Notes: a model not told the origin generated them from the sequence alone. Positions 50,385 through 60,498 are shown, counted from the first letter of the stretch. The stretch: DNA of 64,000 nt from Geofilum rubicundum JCM 15548 (GCF_000974365.1 NZ_BAZW01000005.1:118199-182198); one strand, 5' to 3'. Translations and numbers: made by a program.

Positions 50385-50426
50385 GAGGTTGTCTTAAATG
50401 AAAATTTAGGGCAACCTCTTTTTTTT
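50385..50426 (+). terminator. Intrinsic terminator after the thioredoxin-fold gene
   Basis: A 15-bp stem with two G-U pairs (50385-50399 with 50404-50418, loop gaaa) is followed by eight Ts. Confidence 0.95.
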
Positions 50427-50594
50427 CCCAATTTGTCTACTTTGATTCTTCATTCGTCCACCAGGCGTGAAGGCAAGAGCCGTATATTTGCTTTGTTATT
50501 AAAAGTTAAAGGATGCCAAATTGTTTCGCATGTTCTGGCTTTTAAAACGATTACCTGATACAAATAATTTTAATTGTTAAACCTAAAACAAAAA

Positions 50595-51560
50595 ATGATG
50601 AAAAAACTTTACGCACTTTCAGTACTATTATTGGGTGCATTGTCTATCAATGCACAGACTGTTTTATACAGTAACGACTTTGAAGATGGTGTAGGTGATG
50701 CCACCATTGTTGGTAATGGCGAAATCGTTGCCGCCGAAAACACAGCTTTTGGCAATGTTTTTCACAATGCTAAAGGGGGACAAGCCGTTAGAGCCAATTA
50801 CCTGCTTTTGCCGGAGACTGTTTTTGCTGACCTTCAGGCAGAAGACCTGGCATCTGCAACAATCACGGAATTAACGATTTCTTTCTGGGTCAATAAAGGA
50901 ACGGATACCGCCAATGAGTTCACCCCCATTTTTTCTGCCTACGCTGCAGCGCCTATTGATGGTGCCAATACCTGGCCCATGATGGTTTTGCAATCACGTT
51001 TATTGGCCCAGATAAATAATGCCGGCTGGACGGATTTTACAAATGAGGAGAATGTGGATGGTACCAATACAGTATCAGTGGAATGGTTGGCTGATAATAA
51101 CTGGCATTTTTATGCAGCCACATTTAGTCCGACTCAAGTAAGTGTTTATGTGGATGGTGTGGCTCAAAACACCTGGAATGTTTCCGAAGCTGATGGTAAT
51201 ACCGTGAACGGACTTTTTACCAATGGTGCCGACTTAAAATACGTTAGTCTGGGTGGAAATCAGGCCTGGAATTGGGGTGATGTGGATCCTGCTTTCATGT
51301 TTGATGATTTGGCCATCTATTCCGAGGTGCTGACAGTTGCTGAAATGGAGGCTATTATGACAGCCAAAACGGCGTCTACCTCCATCACCACTCCTGAGGT
51401 GGAAGCCAACGGACAAGTAGTGAGTGAAGCTTATTACAGCATTACCGGTGCTAAGGTGGGTGGTGATTTTGAGGCATTGACACCTGGTATCTATATCAAA
51501 CGTGCGGTTTACAGCAACGGTGCTGTTAAGAGCTCTAAGATTGTTAAAGCCAACAGATAA
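50595..51560 (+). CDS. Secreted LamG/concanavalin A-like protein
   Basis: 321 residues from ATG 50595 (or 50598), where the signal peptide MKKLYALSVLLLGALSINAQ begins; the TTG further upstream is not needed. A LamG-like jelly-roll domain (LTISFWVNKGTDTANEFTPIF, NWHFYAATFSPTQVSVYVDG, FDDLAIYSEVLTVAEMEAI) fills most of it. The C terminus (AYYSITGAKVGGDFEALTPGIYIKRAVYSNG) resembles a T9SS sorting domain. Likely a glycan-binding or surface protein; it converges with the GH115 gene. Confidence 0.85.
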   Translation: MMKKLYALSVLLLGALSINAQTVLYSNDFEDGVGDATIVGNGEIVAAENTAFGNVFHNAKGGQAVRANYLLLPETVFADLQAEDLASATITELTISFWVNKGTDTANEFTPIFSAYAAAPIDGANTWPMMVLQSRLLAQINNAGWTDFTNEENVDGTNTVSVEWLADNNWHFYAATFSPTQVSVYVDGVAQNTWNVSEADGNTVNGLFTNGADLKYVSLGGNQAWNWGDVDPAFMFDDLAIYSEVLTVAEMEAIMTAKTASTSITTPEVEANGQVVSEAYYSITGAKVGGDFEALTPGIYIKRAVYSNGAVKSSKIVKANR

Positions 51561-51607
51561 TTTTTTAAGTGACTACCTGCTCGTGTTTTTATAGCAGGTC
51601 ATAAATT

Positions 51608-51637
51608 ACAAAGGGGAGCCGTGCGGCTCCCCTTTGT
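51608..51637. terminator. Bidirectional hairpin between LamG-like gene and GH115
   Basis: A perfect 13-bp stem (51608-51620 with 51625-51637, loop gtgc) between convergent genes. T tracts are short, so termination strength is uncertain. Confidence 0.7.
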
Positions 51638-51661
51638 TGCTTTTAATGGCTGATGATTTTA

Positions 51662-54575
51662 TTATGGTTGAACGATGGTTTCTTTTTGTGCGGAGTAGGA
51701 TTTTATGGCCCCGCCTTTATCGATGACAATGCGGTCGATGATAATGCCCGGATCGAGGGCATATATTTTGAGGGTATGCCGACCGCCTTCGGGTAGGTGA
51801 TGTTTGGTTTTCAATACAGTGCTGTTACTTAAAACGTTTTGCTTCCATTCTTCGCTTCGGCCAAAGGTTTTGTGATCTACTATTTGTGGCGCCTCTTCGT
51901 TAACACCAATGCCGATACGGTTGCTGTAATCCTGGTTAAGCGGATGCACGGGCAGGGCATAAACGGTGACGGTTATTTCTCCACCTCTGTCGGTTTGGAA
52001 ATCATATTCCAGTGTAGAGGGATTCTTTAGTTCGGGGTCAAATTGCTGCTCTTTAATTTTGAGGGGGTTGACCCAGACGGAGTGACCCGTGTAACCCAAT
52101 CCTTCCAGCACATCCCAACCGTAGCTGCTGGTGTTGTTTTGTCGACTGAAGTTTTCGGCGTTGATGGCGATGTAACCCCGATCTTCGACAAACAGGGCTT
52201 CCTGACTGGTATGTGAAATGTCCTGGCGATTGGCATAGACCTGAAGACTGTAGTTTTTGTCCCCGTCACTAAAGCGGACAGATCCTCTTAGTCGGCCCGA
52301 CTGTGGCGCCTTGTCCCAGTCAATGGAGACAAAGAGTCTTTGTTGCTGACTGCCGGGTTCAGCGGTCAGGGTGCCTGAGGTCTGGTCAATTTTAATCCAG
52401 TCTTCTGATGCACTGGCGGTCCAGTCGAGTGGCGCCTCTTTCTTTAAAAAGATATCTACAAAATACGTCTGCCGCGTGCTGCTGTTGAAGGAGGGTAAAT
52501 AGGTGGGACCTTTGATGGCTTTGACCCGTCGAATGTCCTCGTCGCCTTCTACGGCCAGTCCCCAATGGGTATCCACATTGAAATCCCATTGTGGAATGGC
52601 TGGCAGGTCAAAGACGGGGAGACTCCGGGGCTGCATGTACATCATGTTTTCCCACTTGCCGTCGGCCACTTGGTGGTTGTAATATTCGGTGAGCTGTTGA
52701 ATGGAATCGTAGGCGGCTTTTGATTTTTGGGCCAAATCGTTGGCGATTATTCGGTTTTGAGAGGCGTAGTAATAGGCTTTTTCAAGATACAGGAACTTTT
52801 GGTTGATAAGACCGGCGCCTTTTACCGGATACTCTACCAGCTGGTAGTAGGCGTCTGACAGTCGGCCCGGTATCTGGTGTTTGAGCTGATCGGTGCTTTG
52901 CATCAGGCTTCAAAACGGTTGAGCCGTTTTTGTGCCTCGTCACCGGCTTCAAAGTGGTTGTATGCTGTGAAATGGGTCTTTCGGGTGGGTTCGGTCTGAC
53001 TCCAGCCCATGAATTCGGGTCTTCTTTCAAAGTTTAGCTGGTGGTATTCCCATTTCAGGTCGGCGATGCTTTGGCCCGCTGCAGGGCCAAAGATTTGACT
53101 GTACCATTGTTGCATATGGGCACGAACCTGAGGGCTGCTGGCAAAGTTGTCCATGTTCCAGGCCATATCCATAAACAGGGAAAGGTTGTATTCCAGGGGT
53201 TTGATGTCCCCGACATTCACAACCCAAATCTCGCGGGAGTTGAAATAGTAGGCCTTGGCCATTTCTTCCCACACTAAAACGGGATGGGTAGAGCTTAACC
53301 ATAAGTAATCGTGGGGTCTTCCCCAATAGGAGAGGTGGTAATAGATGCCACTGCCGCCTGCTCGTTTTTCTTCTTTGGGACCGGAAAACCGGTGGATGTA
53401 TCCGTAGTTATCGTCGGGCCAGACCAAGGTAATGTCATCGTCTAAATCCATTCCTGCATCATAAACATCCAAAACTTCCTTATAGGTGGTGAAGGCCTGC
53501 GGTACTTTTGAAGGATAGGGGTTGACGTGGCGACTCAATAGCAGGCGTTGTTGTTCTATGATGTCTTGTAAGGCATCCACCTGCTCTTCCATGCTGCCGG
53601 CGCCTACCATGCCGGAGTCGTGAATACCCCGCATGCCCAGAGTGTAAATGCTTTCGTTACCGGCACTCTCTTCCACACGTTTTTCCCAATAGTTGAGAAT
53701 GGTTTCCCGGTTGGTAAAGAAGTTGAAGTCACCATGCTCATCACGGTGCCACTCATCCACATTGTTCCGTAGCATGGGCTCTGCGTGTGAACTGCCTACC
53801 ACAATGCCGTAATCCTGTGCTGTTTTCGGGTTTTCAGGGTTGCTGTAAAAGGCATTGGTGCAGGGGTGCATGGCGGGCCATATGAAGTTGCCGCGCAGAC
53901 GTAAAAGCAGTTCAAAGATGGCGGCGTAGGTGCGTGGACCAATGTTGCCTTCTTCGGGTTCGAAGGTTTTAGAGGCCCAGGGATTGAGTCCCCAGCATTC
54001 ATCGTTGAGAAAGATGCCCCGGTACTTGACAGATGGGGGAGAGGAGGTGGTGTTGATGGACGGGATGCTCACTTCATCCAATGGTTTGGGGATGACATCT
54101 GCCCACCAGTTCCAGGGGGAAACGCCTAATAATTCGGAGAGATGAAAGATGCCATAGGCGGCTCCGCGCTTATCGGATCCCATTATTACAAGCGCTTTTT
54201 TAATGGGGCCGATGGGGTTCTTAACCGATTCAATGGAGAAAGTTTCCCATTGGCCCTCAATTTGGCTGAAGTTGATTGTTCCTGATCCGGACAGTTGCTG
54301 CAGGAGTTGGCTGCCTTGAAGGGAGCCGACGATGATGCATGACTGCCACTGTTCTCAAAATGGTGGGCCATGGCCGGTTTAACACCAGATAGTAATTCAA
54401 TATCTCTGGCCAGTGCTTCTGCGGCCAGTTCAACGGTTTTTTCATCCTTAGAGTCAAAAACAATGGTGACCGGGCGTTCCTGGGAATGCTTGAGAAAAGC
54501 GTTTTTTTGGCCTGTTAACACAAGTGGAAACAGGAGCAGGAAGAGAAAGATGCTGAATGGAATGGTCTTGTACAT
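51662..54575 (-). CDS. GH115 alpha-glucuronidase (two frame breaks)
   Basis: About 971 residues once repaired, the full size of GH115. Signal peptide MYKTIPFSIFLFLLLFPLVLTG. Then the N-terminal beta domain, the catalytic core (GSDKRGAAYGIFHLSELLGVSPWNWWADV, DECWGLNPW, RLRGNFIWPAMHPC, TLVWPDDNYGYIHR, WVVNVGDIKPLEYNLSLFMDMAWN) and C-terminal beta domains. GH115 enzymes remove (4-O-methyl)glucuronic acid from glucuronoxylan and related glycans. Break 1 at about 54339 (one more A on the plus strand) joins ...NSGSH to CIIVGSLQG; break 2 at 52906-52907 (one more G) joins NRFEA to LMQSTDQ. Both are single-base losses. It stands alone, with no other glycosidase in the window. Confidence 0.93.
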
Positions 54576-54611
54576 GGTCGGTTATATTTGAACATTTTTA
54601 ATGTAAGTGAA

Positions 54612-54619
54612 CAAATATA
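54612..54619 (-). promoter_or_regulatory. Promoter box of the GH115 gene
   Basis: The minus strand reads TATATTTG, 37 bases before the ATG at 54575, matching TAnnTTTG. No clear -33 element. Confidence 0.5.
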
Positions 54620-54749
54620 AAAACTTTTTAGATGTAAACCATATAACAGAGACGGCCCTGTCCTTCCATTTACACTCGGGGAAATGGCTGATCTTTTGTC
54701 TATACAAGTTTGTGGGCTGGTTGGGCAGGTGTCAAAATTAGCTGACAGA

Positions 54750-54947
54750 TTAGTGGGGTTTATAGTACAGCTCCTTTTTTTTCAGTTTCACAGCTTTCAT
54801 AATGTAGGCTTTGTCGCTCCCACATGAACTGCATCCGCTGGCACAACCTGATTGGCTGGAGGAACTGAATAATATCTGCCAAAAGCTATAGCCTGCATAA
54901 GCAAAGGCGGCTATTACGGTGATGTAAGTAAGAAGGTCCTGTAACAT
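54750..54947 (-). CDS. FeoB-associated Cys-rich membrane protein
   Basis: 65 residues from ATG 54947; a longer frame upstream overlaps feoB and is not real. One TM helix (LLTYITVIAAFAYAGYSFWQILF) is followed by a Cys cluster (GCASGCSSCGS) and a basic tail. This matches small FeoB-associated proteins of Bacteroidetes, which accompany the ferrous iron importer; they have been proposed to act as a FeoC-like or metal-handling partner. It starts 11 bases after the feoAB stop. Confidence 0.88.
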   Translation of the reverse strand: MLQDLLTYITVIAAFAYAGYSFWQILFSSSSQSGCASGCSSCGSDKAYIMKAVKLKKKELYYKPH

Positions 54948-54958
54948 AATGCATCTTT

Positions 54959-57457
54959 TTAAAAAAATAAACGCCCTATCTGATAAACGCCAAATGAAAC
55001 CAGCCAGGCCAGGGCGGTGGTGTAAACTATGGTGAATATGGCCCATTTCCATGCGCCGGATTCTTTTTTTATGGCGGCAATGACGGCAATGCACGGAAAA
55101 TAAATCAATATAAACATTAAAAAGGAAAGGGCGATGAGCGGCGTAAAAACTAAATTCCCCTCTTTGTCGGTGTCGGCCCTAAGGTTTTCAACCAGGGCTG
55201 TGCTGTTTTCGTCTTGCTGGTGAGCCGATTGATACAAAACGGACATGGTGCTGATGACAATTTCTTTGGCGGCAATGCCACTGATTAAGCTAACGCCCAT
55301 TTTCCAATCAAACCCCAGGGGTTTGATGACGGGTTCTACGGCATGGCCTAAGCGACCGATGTAGCTCTCTTCTTGCTGAATAACATGTTCTTTTTCTTCC
55401 AATGTTTTAATTCGGGCTTCTTTCTCTGCTGTTAGTTCTTGTTTCTGATTGGTTGAAGAAGCATCTCTTATACTAGAATCATATTGTTGGCTGATTTGTT
55501 CAATCTGGGTTTGAATTTCCTGAGTCTTGCTGCTTTCGCGGGGAAAGTAGCCTAAAAACCAGATGATGATGGAGGCGATTAGAATGATGCCACCCATTTT
55601 TTGAAGGTATTGCTGACCTTTGTGCCACATATGACGGGTGGTACTTTTAAGGGTTGGCAGTCGGTAAGGCGGCAATTCCATGACAAAGGGAACATCACTT
55701 TTGGTAAATATGAAGCGCTTAAAGAGTCGGGCAACAATAACGGCTAACAATATCCCTGTGGCATATAGGGCAAATAATATGGTTCCCGGATATTGCGGGA
55801 AAAAAGCGGCAATAAAGAGAATGTATACCGGCAGGCGGGCGCTGCACGACATAAAGGGATTAATAAGTATGGTGAGCAGGCGACTGTTGCGGTCTTCGAT
55901 GGTTCGGGTGGCCATAATGGCCGGCACATTGCAGCCAAAGCCCATGATTAGGGGGATAAAGGATTTACCATGCAGACCAATTTTATGCATCACTTTGTCC
56001 ATAATAAAGGCGGCCCGTGCCATATATCCGGTGTCCTCCATAAAGGAGATGAAGAAGAAAAGAATCAATATATTGGGCAGGAAGACAATGACTCCTCCCA
56101 CACCTCCAACAACGCCATCGATGAGCAGGTCTTTGAATGAACCTTCGTTCATAATTTGGCCCAGCCAGTCGGACAATAAAGCCACACCTGTTTCAATCCA
56201 TGCCATGGGGTATTGCCCCAAGGTGAATGTGGCCTGAAACATGATCCACATAAAGAGAAAAAACAATGGGAATCCGATGAGTTTATGGGTCAGGAAATTG
56301 TCAATGGCATCGGTTCTCCTTCTGCGCTGTATGGGGTTTTCCTTGAAGGTTTCTTTCAGGGCCCCGGCTATAAAACCATATCTGGCGTCGGTAAAGGTGG
56401 TTTCTATATCTTCGTTCCGGCAATCTTCAATTTTTTCTTGCTGGCTTTCAACTTCCTTTAGAATTTCATGGTAATTCTTCTTTTTGATGTACTTGTTATA
56501 GCCCTTGTCTTTTTCAAGCAATTTAATGGCTAAAAAGCGCGGTGGAAATTTGGTGGCCAGTTCCTGGTCCAACTTAATCAGATCCTCTACTTTTTGAATG
56601 GATTTTTCAAGCTGATTGCCAAAATTGATCTTAACCGGACGGGCTTCACGGACTTTATCTTCGTAAACGTTAATGGCCTTGTCGAATAGCTTATTAATGC
56701 CTTTGCCCTTGGAGCTAACGGTGGGCACAATAGGCATTCCCAACATTTTTCCCAGATGCTTGTAGTCCAGATTGTCGCCCCGCTTTTGAAAATCATCAAA
56801 CATGTTGAGCGCAATCACCACTTTTACGTCCATGTGAATCAATTGGGTGGTGAGGTACAGATTGCGCTCAAGGTTGGAAGCATCCAGGACATTGATGACG
56901 ATGTCAGGGGTTTGCTGACTAATGTGTTCACGCACATAAACTTCTTCCGGACTGTAGGCTGATAGGGAGTAGGTGCCTGGTAAATCCGACAGATGCAGGG
57001 TGTAGCCTTTGTGCTCAAAAGTGGTGCTTTTTACATCTACGGTTACGCCGCCATAATTGCCCACATGTTCATAGGATCCGCTGGCCTGATTGAATAAGGT
57101 GGTTTTGCCACAGTTGGGATTGCCAACGAGGGCAATGTTAATGGTTTTCCTTTTCTCACTGACGACCTTCGCCAGGTCTTCATCTGTTATGCTGGTGCCA
57201 TGGTATTCCTGCTCTGCAAAATGAATGGCTTCCTCAACGGTCACCACTTCTATTAATTCGGCTTCGCTTCTTCGTAAGGATATTTTGTAGTTCAGTATCT
57301 GATATTCTATGGGGTCTTTGAGGGGCGCATTTTTTATGACGAGAACTTTTTTTCCTTTTACAAATCCCATTTCAATGATGCGGCGCCGAAAGGCACCATG
57401 TCCCCTTACTTTTATTATAATGGCTTCCTGACCGTTGGTGAGTTCAGCTAATGTCAT
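54959..57457 (-). CDS. feoB: Ferrous iron transporter FeoAB fusion
   Basis: 832 residues from ATG 57457 (TLAELTNGQEAIIIKV), which starts the FeoA SH3-like domain; the earlier start at 57499 only adds 14 residues. FeoA covers about 1-75, then the FeoB G domain with G1 GNPNCGKTTL, switch G2/G3 (VTVDVKSTT, DLPGTYSLSAYSPEE) and G4 NMFDD, then the polytopic membrane part with Gate motifs (FIPLIMGFGCNVPAIMATRTIEDRNSR; SGIAAKEIVISTM). A charged coiled-coil insert (about 680-740, KTQEIQTQIEQISQQ) sits between membrane helices. It imports Fe2+ across the inner membrane, driven by GTP hydrolysis. Confidence 0.96.
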   Translation of the reverse strand: MTLAELTNGQEAIIIKVRGHGAFRRRIIEMGFVKGKKVLVIKNAPLKDPIEYQILNYKISLRRSEAELIEVVTVEEAIHFAEQEYHGTSITDEDLAKVVSEKRKTINIALVGNPNCGKTTLFNQASGSYEHVGNYGGVTVDVKSTTFEHKGYTLHLSDLPGTYSLSAYSPEEVYVREHISQQTPDIVINVLDASNLERNLYLTTQLIHMDVKVVIALNMFDDFQKRGDNLDYKHLGKMLGMPIVPTVSSKGKGINKLFDKAINVYEDKVREARPVKINFGNQLEKSIQKVEDLIKLDQELATKFPPRFLAIKLLEKDKGYNKYIKKKNYHEILKEVESQQEKIEDCRNEDIETTFTDARYGFIAGALKETFKENPIQRRRRTDAIDNFLTHKLIGFPLFFLFMWIMFQATFTLGQYPMAWIETGVALLSDWLGQIMNEGSFKDLLIDGVVGGVGGVIVFLPNILILFFFISFMEDTGYMARAAFIMDKVMHKIGLHGKSFIPLIMGFGCNVPAIMATRTIEDRNSRLLTILINPFMSCSARLPVYILFIAAFFPQYPGTILFALYATGILLAVIVARLFKRFIFTKSDVPFVMELPPYRLPTLKSTTRHMWHKGQQYLQKMGGIILIASIIIWFLGYFPRESSKTQEIQTQIEQISQQYDSSIRDASSTNQKQELTAEKEARIKTLEEKEHVIQQEESYIGRLGHAVEPVIKPLGFDWKMGVSLISGIAAKEIVISTMSVLYQSAHQQDENSTALVENLRADTDKEGNLVFTPLIALSFLMFILIYFPCIAVIAAIKKESGAWKWAIFTIVYTTALAWLVSFGVYQIGRLFF

Positions 57458-57465
57458 TTCTATAT

Positions 57466-57635
57466 TTTGTTTTGACCTGTATTTACTATCTTTGAGCAAC
57501 CTTGTATCTAGCCTGAGAAAAAGAAGATGTCAGGCTAAAGAGGTTACTGACCATTGGACCGGCAAAAATAACATTTGAGGTTGGTCTTTACAATCCCTAT
57601 TATTAGGGTTTTTTAATCGAATTAATAAATAGTTT
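57466..57635 (+). promoter_or_regulatory. Promoter and structured leader of the thiamine-binding-type gene
   Basis: TTTG (57466-57469), 17 bases, TATCTTTG (57487-57494) predict a start near 57501. The leader then has a perfect 8-bp hairpin TAGCCTGA/TCAGGCTA (57509-57516 with 57530-57537) and, 22-43 bases before the ATG, a small stem CCCTA-ttat-TAGGG (57595-57608) followed by TTTTTT: an intrinsic-terminator-like element inside a leader. It does not match the TPP riboswitch core. Confidence 0.45.
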
Positions 57636-57932
57636 ATGGACGAAAAAATGGTGAATGTGGCCGTACAGGTTCTTCCTGTTGCCCGGGATAAAAGGTCGTA
57701 CGACATTGTGGATGCGGCTATTGCAGTTATAGAAAAGTCAGGCCTTAATTATATGGTCACCCCTTTTGAAACCGTGATGGAAGGCAAGTATGCCGAGCTT
57801 ATGAAGGTGGTGAATCAGGTTCAGGCAGTTTGCTATGAGGCCGGGGCGGATTCGGTGATGTGTTATGTGAAAATTCAAAGCAGTCGTGAAGGCGTTGTAA
57901 CCATTATGGATAAAATGGCCAAATATAAATAG
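57636..57932 (+). CDS. Thiamine-binding/YkoF-like protein (DUF77, MTH1187 family)
   Basis: 98 residues, one ferredoxin-like DUF77 domain (VNVAVQVLPVARDKRSYDIVDAAIAVIEKSGLNYMVTPFETVMEG). Family members bind thiamine or related compounds; the role in the cell is not firmly known. No signal peptide, so probably cytoplasmic. Divergent from feoAB, with the structured leader noted separately. Confidence 0.88.
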   Translation: MDEKMVNVAVQVLPVARDKRSYDIVDAAIAVIEKSGLNYMVTPFETVMEGKYAELMKVVNQVQAVCYEAGADSVMCYVKIQSSREGVVTIMDKMAKYK

Positions 57933-57950
57933 AATGGCCGGATTCGGGTA

Positions 57951-57979
57951 AAAAAAAACGGCCCTAAGGCCGTTTTTTT
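57951..57979. terminator. Bidirectional terminator between DUF77 and DUF3276 genes
   Basis: AAAAAACGGCC-ctaa-GGCCGTTTTTT (57951-57979) is flanked by A and T runs on either side, so it can stop transcripts from both convergent genes. Confidence 0.93.
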
Positions 57980-58346
57980 ATTTGTTTAAATCTTCAAAAT
58001 CAATATCGGTATATTCCTTTGTAGAAACTGGTTCCAATATTTCTTCCCTGGTGTTTTCCTCACCCATTTCCTGCTGAGCCTTCTTAATAAAATCAATGGC
58101 TTCAGTTAGTCCATCCGAAAATTTATTAAAATCTTCCTTGTAAAGGAAAATTTTATGCTTTTCGAAAAAGAAGCGGCCGTCATCTTCAAATCTTTTCTTG
58201 CTTTCAGTAATGGTTAAGTAGTAGTCATTTTTCCGGGTCGCCTTCACATCAAAAAAATAAGTTCTTTTACCTGCTCTTACTGCTTTTGAAAAGATCTCAT
58301 CTCTGTCATTTCTTTCAAAGTCTGCTGTTTTGTCAAATCCTTCCAT
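57978..58346 (-). CDS. PUR-domain DNA/RNA-binding protein (DUF3276)
   Basis: 122 residues. N-terminal Pur-alpha-like repeat (IFSKAVRAGKRTYFFDVKATRKNDYYLTITESKKRF, then GRFFFEKHKIFLYKEDFNKF), with an acidic tail. Pur-alpha-like proteins of Bacteroidetes and spirochaetes bind nucleic acids; a regulatory role is known in Borrelia (BpuR) but not shown here. The stop codon overlaps the terminator. Confidence 0.92.
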   Translation of the reverse strand: MEGFDKTADFERNDRDEIFSKAVRAGKRTYFFDVKATRKNDYYLTITESKKRFEDDGRFFFEKHKIFLYKEDFNKFSDGLTEAIDFIKKAQQEMGEENTREEILEPVSTKEYTDIDFEDLNK

Positions 58347-58569
58347 CTCAATCTTTATTTTGGTGTTAGAAAAAAAGCGCTTTCAGTTTCAATAGTCAAA
58401 AGTGGGAATTATTTTTCTAATAACCCAAGCATTGTTTACAAAATTTTTTTAATATTTCAATTATTTAACCCGATATATGTTTATCCTTATTATCAGATAT
58501 TAAAGATTCTGAATGGCATCGTATTTAACCATATATCTACATTTTCAGTCGATTAGGACAAGTTCATGA

Positions 58570-58599
58570 TTGGATTATTTAAAAAATAGACTATTTTTG
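58570..58599 (+). promoter_or_regulatory. Promoter of the nusB operon
   Basis: TTGG at about 58570-58573, 18 bases, TATTTTTG at 58592-58599. The remaining 58347-58591 is AT-rich divergent spacer with no other clear signal. Confidence 0.6.
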
Positions 58600-58634
58600 T
58601 TGTTAGTATTTATATCTAAAAAGTTCTTTCGGTA

Positions 58635-59579
58635 ATGCTAAGTAGAAGATTGCTAAGAGTAAAGGTGATGCAAATGGTTTACGCCTTTAACAAACGCGGA
58701 GATGTTTCCATTCAGGAAATGGAAAAAGAATTGTTCCATAGTATCTCCAAGTCCTATGAATTATATCATTTTTTGCTGTTGTTAGTTACTGAAATTCATG
58801 CCTCTGCAGTGAGCCGGATAGAAAAAGGTAAAAGCAAAAAAATTCCATCTCCTGCTGATCTGAATCCCAATAGACGGTTTGTTGACAATAAAGTGCTGAA
58901 GCAATTGGCTACCAATCCCCATTTGCTTCAATATCAGGAAAGTTCCGGAATATCCTGGGCCTCTAATGCAGATGTGGTACGTTCTGTATTTAAGCAGGTG
59001 ACGGAATCCAGCTTGTATGAAGACTATATGGAATCGGATTCTACAGACTACAATGATGATAAAAAGTTTATTGTTAAGCTGATAGAAAAAGTAATTGCCC
59101 AATACGAGCCTTTGTATGCACAAATTGAAGAACAAAGTATTTTTTGGAACGATGAAGCGGAATTTATCGCCAGTATGGTGATAAAAACGGTGAAGGAGTT
59201 TGAGGAAGAACGTGGTGATGAACAGGTTTTCCAGCGTGAATTCAAGGATGAGGATGATAAGGACTTTGTGGAGCGACTGTTCAGAAAGTCACTCCTGAAT
59301 CAAAAGGAGTTTGTTGACCTGATCAAGAAGTATGCCCAGAATTGGGATTTAGAAAGGGTGGCCTATATGGACATCGTGCTCATGCAAATAGCCCTGACGG
59401 AAATTCTTGAATTTCCAAATATCCCCATTAAAGTTTCATTGAATGAATACATTGAGTTGGCCAAGCATTACAGCACGCCCAAAAGTAGTTTGTTCATTAA
59501 TGGCATTTTAGATAAAGTGGTTGACCATTTAAAATCTGAGGGACGCATTAATAAAACAGGCAGAGGTCTGGTCGAATAA
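58635..59579 (+). CDS. nusB: Transcription antitermination factor NusB
   Basis: 314 residues: NusB domain with the long N-terminal part usual in Bacteroidetes. Starts LSRRLLRVKVMQMVYAFNKRGD and has the C-terminal core RVAYMDIVLMQIALTEILEFPNIPIKVSLNEYIELAKHYSTPKSSLFINGILDKV. NusB with NusE binds boxA RNA and prevents premature termination in rRNA operons; a boxA-like element occurs at the end of this window. First gene of the nusB-DUF1573-yajC-ybbR-coaE unit. Confidence 0.95.
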   Translation: MLSRRLLRVKVMQMVYAFNKRGDVSIQEMEKELFHSISKSYELYHFLLLLVTEIHASAVSRIEKGKSKKIPSPADLNPNRRFVDNKVLKQLATNPHLLQYQESSGISWASNADVVRSVFKQVTESSLYEDYMESDSTDYNDDKKFIVKLIEKVIAQYEPLYAQIEEQSIFWNDEAEFIASMVIKTVKEFEEERGDEQVFQREFKDEDDKDFVERLFRKSLLNQKEFVDLIKKYAQNWDLERVAYMDIVLMQIALTEILEFPNIPIKVSLNEYIELAKHYSTPKSSLFINGILDKVVDHLKSEGRINKTGRGLVE

Positions 59580-59618
59580 TTCCGCCCTGGCCTTCACTTT
59601 AAATGATACTGGTATCCA

Positions 59619-60065
59619 ATGAAGTTAAAGTTTTTTTCAGGATTGTTTTGGTCCGTTTTCGTTTTACTTTTTATGGCCTGTGGCCAAAGACAAGCGGCTG
59701 ACTCTTACTCGGATGAGCAGGAGGTTTTTTCAGGATATGTTGGTGATTTAGGGAAAGGTGCCATCCTTAAGTTTGATACTTTGCACCACGGTTTTGGTGA
59801 TTTGCAAAGTGGGGAAGAGGTGGCCTGCCGCTTTGCTTTTACCAACACGGGCACGGCTCCGCTTCTCATTCAGGATGTTAAAGCGGGTTGCGGTTGTACC
59901 AACGTGGAATATCCCAGGCAACCGTTGAAGCCTGGAGAAAAAGGAGTGGTGGAGCTGACCTATAACACCAGCGGTAAAAGGGGCATTCAGCAGCAAAATG
60001 TGGTGGTCTTGTCAAATGCCGAGGAACCGTCCATTGTATTAAGCATTACGGCGCAGGTTGAGTAA
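59619..60065 (+). CDS. DUF1573 lipoprotein
   Basis: 148 residues. Lipobox FMAC (Cys at about 21) after a short signal, then one immunoglobulin-like DUF1573 domain (HHGFGDLQSGEEVACRFAFTNTGTAPLLIQDVKAGCGCT). Common in the nusB-yajC region of Bacteroidetes; function not known. 39 bases after nusB. Confidence 0.9.
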   Translation: MKLKFFSGLFWSVFVLLFMACGQRQAADSYSDEQEVFSGYVGDLGKGAILKFDTLHHGFGDLQSGEEVACRFAFTNTGTAPLLIQDVKAGCGCTNVEYPRQPLKPGEKGVVELTYNTSGKRGIQQQNVVVLSNAEEPSIVLSITAQVE

Positions 60066-60180
60066 GCGACCTTAGGGTGTGGCGTTTTTACGGAACTGCT
60101 GTAAGTCATGCGCTACTTATTTGTTAATTGAATGGCATAATAGTACTTTTATAAATTATTAATAATTAATTCAGATCAAT

Positions 60181-60498
60181 ATGTTTAGTTTGTTTTTATC
60201 ATTACCCCCACAAACCGCGGATGCACCAAATCCTTTGATGTCGCTTCTGCCTTTTTTGCTGATCATCGTGGTTTTTTATTTTTTCATGATTCGTCCGCAA
60301 ATGAAACGTCAAAAAGAATTACGCAAATACCGTGAAGGCCTTAAAAAGGGAGATAAAATTATCACCACCGGAGGTATTTATGGACGCGTTGTTGAGGTTA
60401 AAGATGCTCAGGTGATTATGGAAATTGCAGATGAAGTGAAGATTAAAATTGATAAATCTGCGGTAATTATGGACATGTCTGATGCTGTTCGTAAGTAG
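60181..60498 (+). CDS. yajC: Preprotein translocase subunit YajC
   Basis: 105 residues, one N-terminal TM helix (SLLPFLLIIVVFYFFMIRPQMKRQKE) and the cytoplasmic YajC domain (YREGLKKGDKIITTGGIYGRV). Accessory to SecDF in Sec export. Confidence 0.96.
   Translation: MFSLFLSLPPQTADAPNPLMSLLPFLLIIVVFYFFMIRPQMKRQKELRKYREGLKKGDKIITTGGIYGRVVEVKDAQVIMEIADEVKIKIDKSAVIMDMSDAVRK

Noticed and set aside
57509..57537. Known preQ1, SAM or TPP riboswitch class in the leader
   Set aside because: I compared the leader with the consensus cores I know and found no adequate match; kept only as an unassigned structured leader.
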